From: Spirochaetia bacterium
GTDB taxonomy: Bacteria > Spirochaetota > Spirochaetia > PWKH01
Direction of reading: 5' to 3'
Assembly (NCBI GenBank): GCA_007128345.1
Contig: SKXS01000238.1
Span: forward strand, 1 to 9,943
Length of the DNA: 9,943 nt
Shown in pieces: positions 7,331-9,943 of the stretch. The notes below the pieces were generated by a model. That model did no database searches. It saw only the letters and a program-made list of their open reading frames with translations, and was not told where the DNA came from. The translations under genes were made by a program, and so were the position numbers. How positions within the stretch are numbered: position 1 is the first letter of the stretch; every line of letters starts with the position of its first letter.

Positions 7331-7741
7331 ATGAATAAACGATACATTTTTACTTTCTCTCCAGATATTGTAAACCGCCCGATCGTTTCAGAGATTGCCA
7401 AGCACTATGATGTGATGGTGAATATTCTCAATGCGGATGTCACCTCCGGACGGGAGGGTAAACTTGTAGTGGAACTTGAGGGAGCTGACGGGAACATTGT
7501 CCAATCGCTTGAATACGCAAAGGAAGCGGGTGTAGAGTGCGTTCCTCTGGAAAAACAGCTGCAATTTGACCAAGACCAGTGCGTTGCCTGCGGCAGCTGC
7601 ACTGCTGTATGCTTTTCCGGTGCTCTCATGATGGATGCTGATTCCTGGGAGCTGCTTTTTGATCCTGAGAAATGTGTGGTATGCGGAAGGTGCGTGAAAG
7701 CCTGTCCCCTGCAGCTGTTCAGAATCGCCATGGAAGAGTGA
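7331..7741 (+). CDS. NIL-domain ferredoxin, homocysteine biosynthesis partner
   Basis: A 136-residue fusion of an N-terminal NIL domain (about 1-75, a ferredoxin-like fold also found on methionine ABC transporter ATPases) and a C-terminal bacterial-type ferredoxin. Two 4Fe-4S motifs are visible: Cys84, 87, 90, 94 (CVACGSCTAVCF) and Cys115, 118, 121, 125 (CVVCGRCVKACP). The first motif has Phe in place of the common Pro after its last cysteine. The Methanosarcina homologue MA1822 is encoded beside MA1821 and is required with it for homocysteine formation, presumably supplying electrons or handling sulfur. Here it likewise directly follows the DUF39 gene. Translation is probably coupled to both neighbours: the upstream stop is 11 bases before its start, and its own TGA overlaps the next ATG (TGATG). 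Alternative start is ATG 7319, adding four residues. Confidence 0.93.
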   Translation: MNKRYIFTFSPDIVNRPIVSEIAKHYDVMVNILNADVTSGREGKLVVELEGADGNIVQSLEYAKEAGVECVPLEKQLQFDQDQCVACGSCTAVCFSGALMMDADSWELLFDPEKCVVCGRCVKACPLQLFRIAMEE

Positions 7742-8496
7742 TGTACCAGCCGAGATCCTACCGTCGCTCACTTGGCGAAGGGAGGTTTTCTTCCTTTGAA
7801 GTGAGCTATCGGGAAACTGATCTCTGGATAGCGGTGGATGCACTCAGTGCCGCATCATTAGATATGCTCAGCTTTAAAAGGACGGCATATCAAACGGTGG
7901 TCAGCACCAGGACATGTATTGTACACTATGGCAGTGACTATGCAGAGTTCCTGAATTCCATGGATCCTATAGAAGATCATGCCGAAGCACCTGAACTCAT
8001 CAGGGAGATGATTCATGCAGGCATGATGGCTGGGACCGGTCCGATGGCGTCAGTTGCCGGCGCATTTGCCCGGGAAGTGGGAAGGGTGCTGCTGAAGACC
8101 TTTACTGTCAGAGAATTAATTGTGGAGAATGGCGGTGATATTTGGGTATATGCTGAAGAACCCATAAAACTGTCTGTGTTTGCCGGATCTTCTCCGATAT
8201 CCGGGAAAATCCAAGTTGAAATTCCGCCGGAGAACACACCGCTGGGGGTATGCACCTCATCGGGAACGGTGGGGCACTCGCTGAGCTTAGGGAAAGCCGA
8301 TGCGGTTATGGTGGCATCGTATAATCCAATTCTTGCGGATGCCTTGGCGACAGGATTTGCCAACCGGGTGAAGAGCCGCAATGATGTGGATGAGGTAATT
8401 GAAGATATGAAGCTCTGTGAGGCAGTGCTGTCAGGGGTGATTATTCTTGGGGACAAGGCCGGTTTGTGCGGATCCTTCTTGTTCTCTTTCGCGTGA
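7741..8496 (+). CDS. UPF0280/COG2122 protein, ApbE-like fold
   Basis: A 251-residue protein of the UPF0280 family, which shares the fold of the flavin transferase ApbE. Signature segments are MMAGTGPMASVAGAFAREVG at 95-114, LIVENGGDIWVYAEE at 126-140 (like the NxGGDI of ApbE) and CTSSGTVGHSLSLGKADAV at 171-189. The Methanosarcina member MA1715 was linked to homocysteine synthesis together with the DUF39 and NIL-ferredoxin proteins, as I recall, but its chemistry is not settled. The start at ATG 7741 overlaps the upstream TGA, has GGAAGAG just ahead, and gives the family's normal N-terminus (MYQPRSYRRS, F at 16). The open frame extends upstream to ATG 7672, but that part lies inside the ferredoxin gene. 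No signal peptide is seen, unlike exported ApbE. Third gene of the operon; metH follows 20 bases on. Confidence 0.9.
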   Translation: MYQPRSYRRSLGEGRFSSFEVSYRETDLWIAVDALSAASLDMLSFKRTAYQTVVSTRTCIVHYGSDYAEFLNSMDPIEDHAEAPELIREMIHAGMMAGTGPMASVAGAFAREVGRVLLKTFTVRELIVENGGDIWVYAEEPIKLSVFAGSSPISGKIQVEIPPENTPLGVCTSSGTVGHSLSLGKADAVMVASYNPILADALATGFANRVKSRNDVDEVIEDMKLCEAVLSGVIILGDKAGLCGSFLFSFA

Positions 8497-8516
8497 TAGA
8501 AAACCCAGGAGGGTGT

Positions 8517-9943
8517 ATGGGAAGTAGGGTTGTTCGAAACCAGGAAGCCAGGTACGGGAGAATACAAAGACTGCATGAGCTTGTTGCGAGTTCAGTGCTT
8601 GTGCTTGACGGTGCCATGGGGACCATGATTCAGGCTGCTAATCTGGATGACAGATATTATACCGGTGATTTTTCCAGAGATCAGCGGGGTAACCATGACA
8701 TCCTGGTGCTTACTGCTCCTGAAGTGATTTCCGGCATCCATACAGCTTATTTGGAAGCTGGGGCACACATTATTGAGACAAACACTTTCAATGCCAATGG
8801 AGTGTCACAGAAAGAATATGGTAACGAATCCCTAGTTTACGAGATGAACCGCAGGGCGGCAGAACTAGCCCGCAGCGCCGCAGATGCGGCAGCGGACACA
8901 TCAGGAATTCCCCGGTTTGTGGCAGGATCCATAGGCCCTACCAGCAAAATGGCATCCATACCGTCACGGTTCAATGAACCTGAGCATCGGGATGTGAGCT
9001 TCGTAGGCTTTGCCCAGGGATATGAAAAGCAAATTGAAGGTCTCATGGATGGAGGAGCTGATATCCTGCTGGTGGAGACATGCTTTGATGCACTGACATG
9101 CAAGGCGGCACTCTATGCTGCTAAGCAGGTGTTTGCCAGGAAAGAGTTCGCACTTCCCCTTATGGTATCCATAACTATAGCCGATGCCAGCGGCAGGACT
9201 TTGACTGGACAGACCTGTGAAGCGTTCTACCGTGCAGTGGAGCCGTATCGCCTGTTTTCCATTGGGGTGAACTGCTCCTTCGGCGCTGGAGGGCTGATCC
9301 CTTTTGTTGAGGAACTGGGACGAATAGCTGCGTGCGCAGTAAGCATGCACCCAAATGCAGGACTGCCGGATTCCCTAGGCGCCTATTCACAGACTCCGGA
9401 AACTATGATCAATGAACTGCAGCCGGTATTCTCCCTCAGGATGGTGAATATTATTGGCGGATGCTGCGGCACCACACCCGCGCATATAGCACGTATTGCC
9501 CAGGAAGCTGATTTGGCGAAGCCAAGAGACTTCTCTTCTGAACCGACGGGCATCGGCTTGAGCGGTTTAGTGGAACTCCCCCTGGCAAGTGAAGGATCGG
9601 TACTCATTGTTGGGGAACGGACGAATGTAGCCGGTTCCCGAAAGTTTGCGAGGCTCATTCAGCAGGAATTATGGGATGATGCCTCAGATATTGCCAGGGA
9701 AGAGGTTGAAGCAGGGGCTCACATACTGGATGTCTGTATGGATGACGGCCAAATTGATGGGGTCCAGGCTATGACCGGTTTTCTCAGGCGTACAGCAGGT
9801 GAACCGGATATAGCCCGGGTTCCTATCATGGTTGACTCGTCAAAATGGGAGATTATTGAAGCCGGTCTGCAGAATCTCCAGGGCCGGGGAATAGCAAACT
9901 CCATCAGTCTGAAGGAAGGCGAAGAGGTCTTCCTCTCCAGGGC
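8517..9943 (+). CDS. metH: Cobalamin-dependent methionine synthase, N-terminal part
   Basis: Transfers a methyl group from methyltetrahydrofolate through cobalamin to homocysteine, giving methionine. The window ends after 475 of an expected 1,100 or more codons. The homocysteine-binding domain (about 20-335) starts VLVLDGAMGTMIQ and holds the three zinc ligands Cys253 (GVNCSFG), Cys316 and Cys317 (GGCCGTTP). The folate-binding domain begins at about 360: GERTNVAGSRKFARLI at 366-381, LDVCMDDGQIDG at 404-415, VPIMVDSSKWEIIEAGL at 435-451 and NSISLKEGEE at 461-470. The cobalamin and activation domains lie beyond the window, so it could also be a shorter MetH without the activation domain. ATG 8517 has AGGAGG 4 bases ahead. 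At Cys407 the E. coli protein has Asn (INMDEG). Last visible gene of the homocysteine operon, using that pathway's product. Confidence 0.95.
   Translation, partial: MGSRVVRNQEARYGRIQRLHELVASSVLVLDGAMGTMIQAANLDDRYYTGDFSRDQRGNHDILVLTAPEVISGIHTAYLEAGAHIIETNTFNANGVSQKEYGNESLVYEMNRRAAELARSAADAAADTSGIPRFVAGSIGPTSKMASIPSRFNEPEHRDVSFVGFAQGYEKQIEGLMDGGADILLVETCFDALTCKAALYAAKQVFARKEFALPLMVSITIADASGRTLTGQTCEAFYRAVEPYRLFSIGVNCSFGAGGLIPFVEELGRIAACAVSMHPNAGLPDSLGAYSQTPETMINELQPVFSLRMVNIIGGCCGTTPAHIARIAQEADLAKPRDFSSEPTGIGLSGLVELPLASEGSVLIVGERTNVAGSRKFARLIQQELWDDASDIAREEVEAGAHILDVCMDDGQIDGVQAMTGFLRRTAGEPDIARVPIMVDSSKWEIIEAGLQNLQGRGIANSISLKEGEEVFLSR

Noticed and set aside
7672..7740. Longer N-terminus for the UPF0280 protein (ATG 7672)
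   Set aside because: The extension overlaps the second 4Fe-4S motif of the ferredoxin gene in another frame. The start at 7741 has a Shine-Dalgarno and the stop-start overlap typical of this operon.

Overview
The window is 9,943 bases of gene-dense bacterial chromosome with roughly balanced base composition. Genes are separated by less than 100 bases or overlap, and most have clear Shine-Dalgarno sites. There are no rRNA or tRNA genes, CRISPR arrays, insertion sequences or phage genes. Gene content points to an anaerobic bacterium: a reduced-sulfur homocysteine synthesis operon of the type known from methanogens and strict anaerobes sits next to a cobalamin-dependent methionine synthase. The wording of the peptidyl-tRNA hydrolase (HDDLELPFG) and the large intracellular GH13 protein would fit a free-living spirochaete or a similar anaerobe, but that assignment is a guess from memory and not proven here.

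Left part (1-5677). The window opens inside a glutamine-dependent NAD+ synthetase gene (nadE, plus strand) that lacks only its first few codons. It runs tail to tail into a minus-strand gene for a 1,131-residue GH13 alpha-amylase-family protein, and the two coding regions overlap by 17 bases with no terminator between them. Upstream of the GH13 gene on the same strand lies pth (peptidyl-tRNA hydrolase). The GH13 gene has its own extended -10 promoter in the 77-base gap, and that -10 element lies inside a perfect 6+6 inverted repeat.

Middle (5678-6170). A short divergent intergenic region carries an extended -10 promoter for a small plus-strand gene. That gene encodes a 108-residue stand-alone version of the domain normally inserted in NIF3/YqfO proteins. 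A 75-base gap follows, holding a good candidate sigma-70-type promoter whose -35 box is framed by a short inverted repeat.

Right part (6171-9943). This is a tight plus-strand operon of four genes: a COG1900/DUF39 homocysteine biosynthesis protein with both conserved cysteines, a NIL-domain ferredoxin with two 4Fe-4S motifs, a UPF0280/COG2122 ApbE-fold protein, and metH (truncated by the window end). Stop and start codons overlap or nearly touch between the first three genes, and metH follows after 20 bases. From the known family roles, the set would convert aspartate semialdehyde plus sulfide to homocysteine and then methylate it to methionine, bypassing O-acyl-homoserine chemistry. The pathway is described in archaea. 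The direct operon coupling to metH and the unresolved role of UPF0280 are the most interesting points here.
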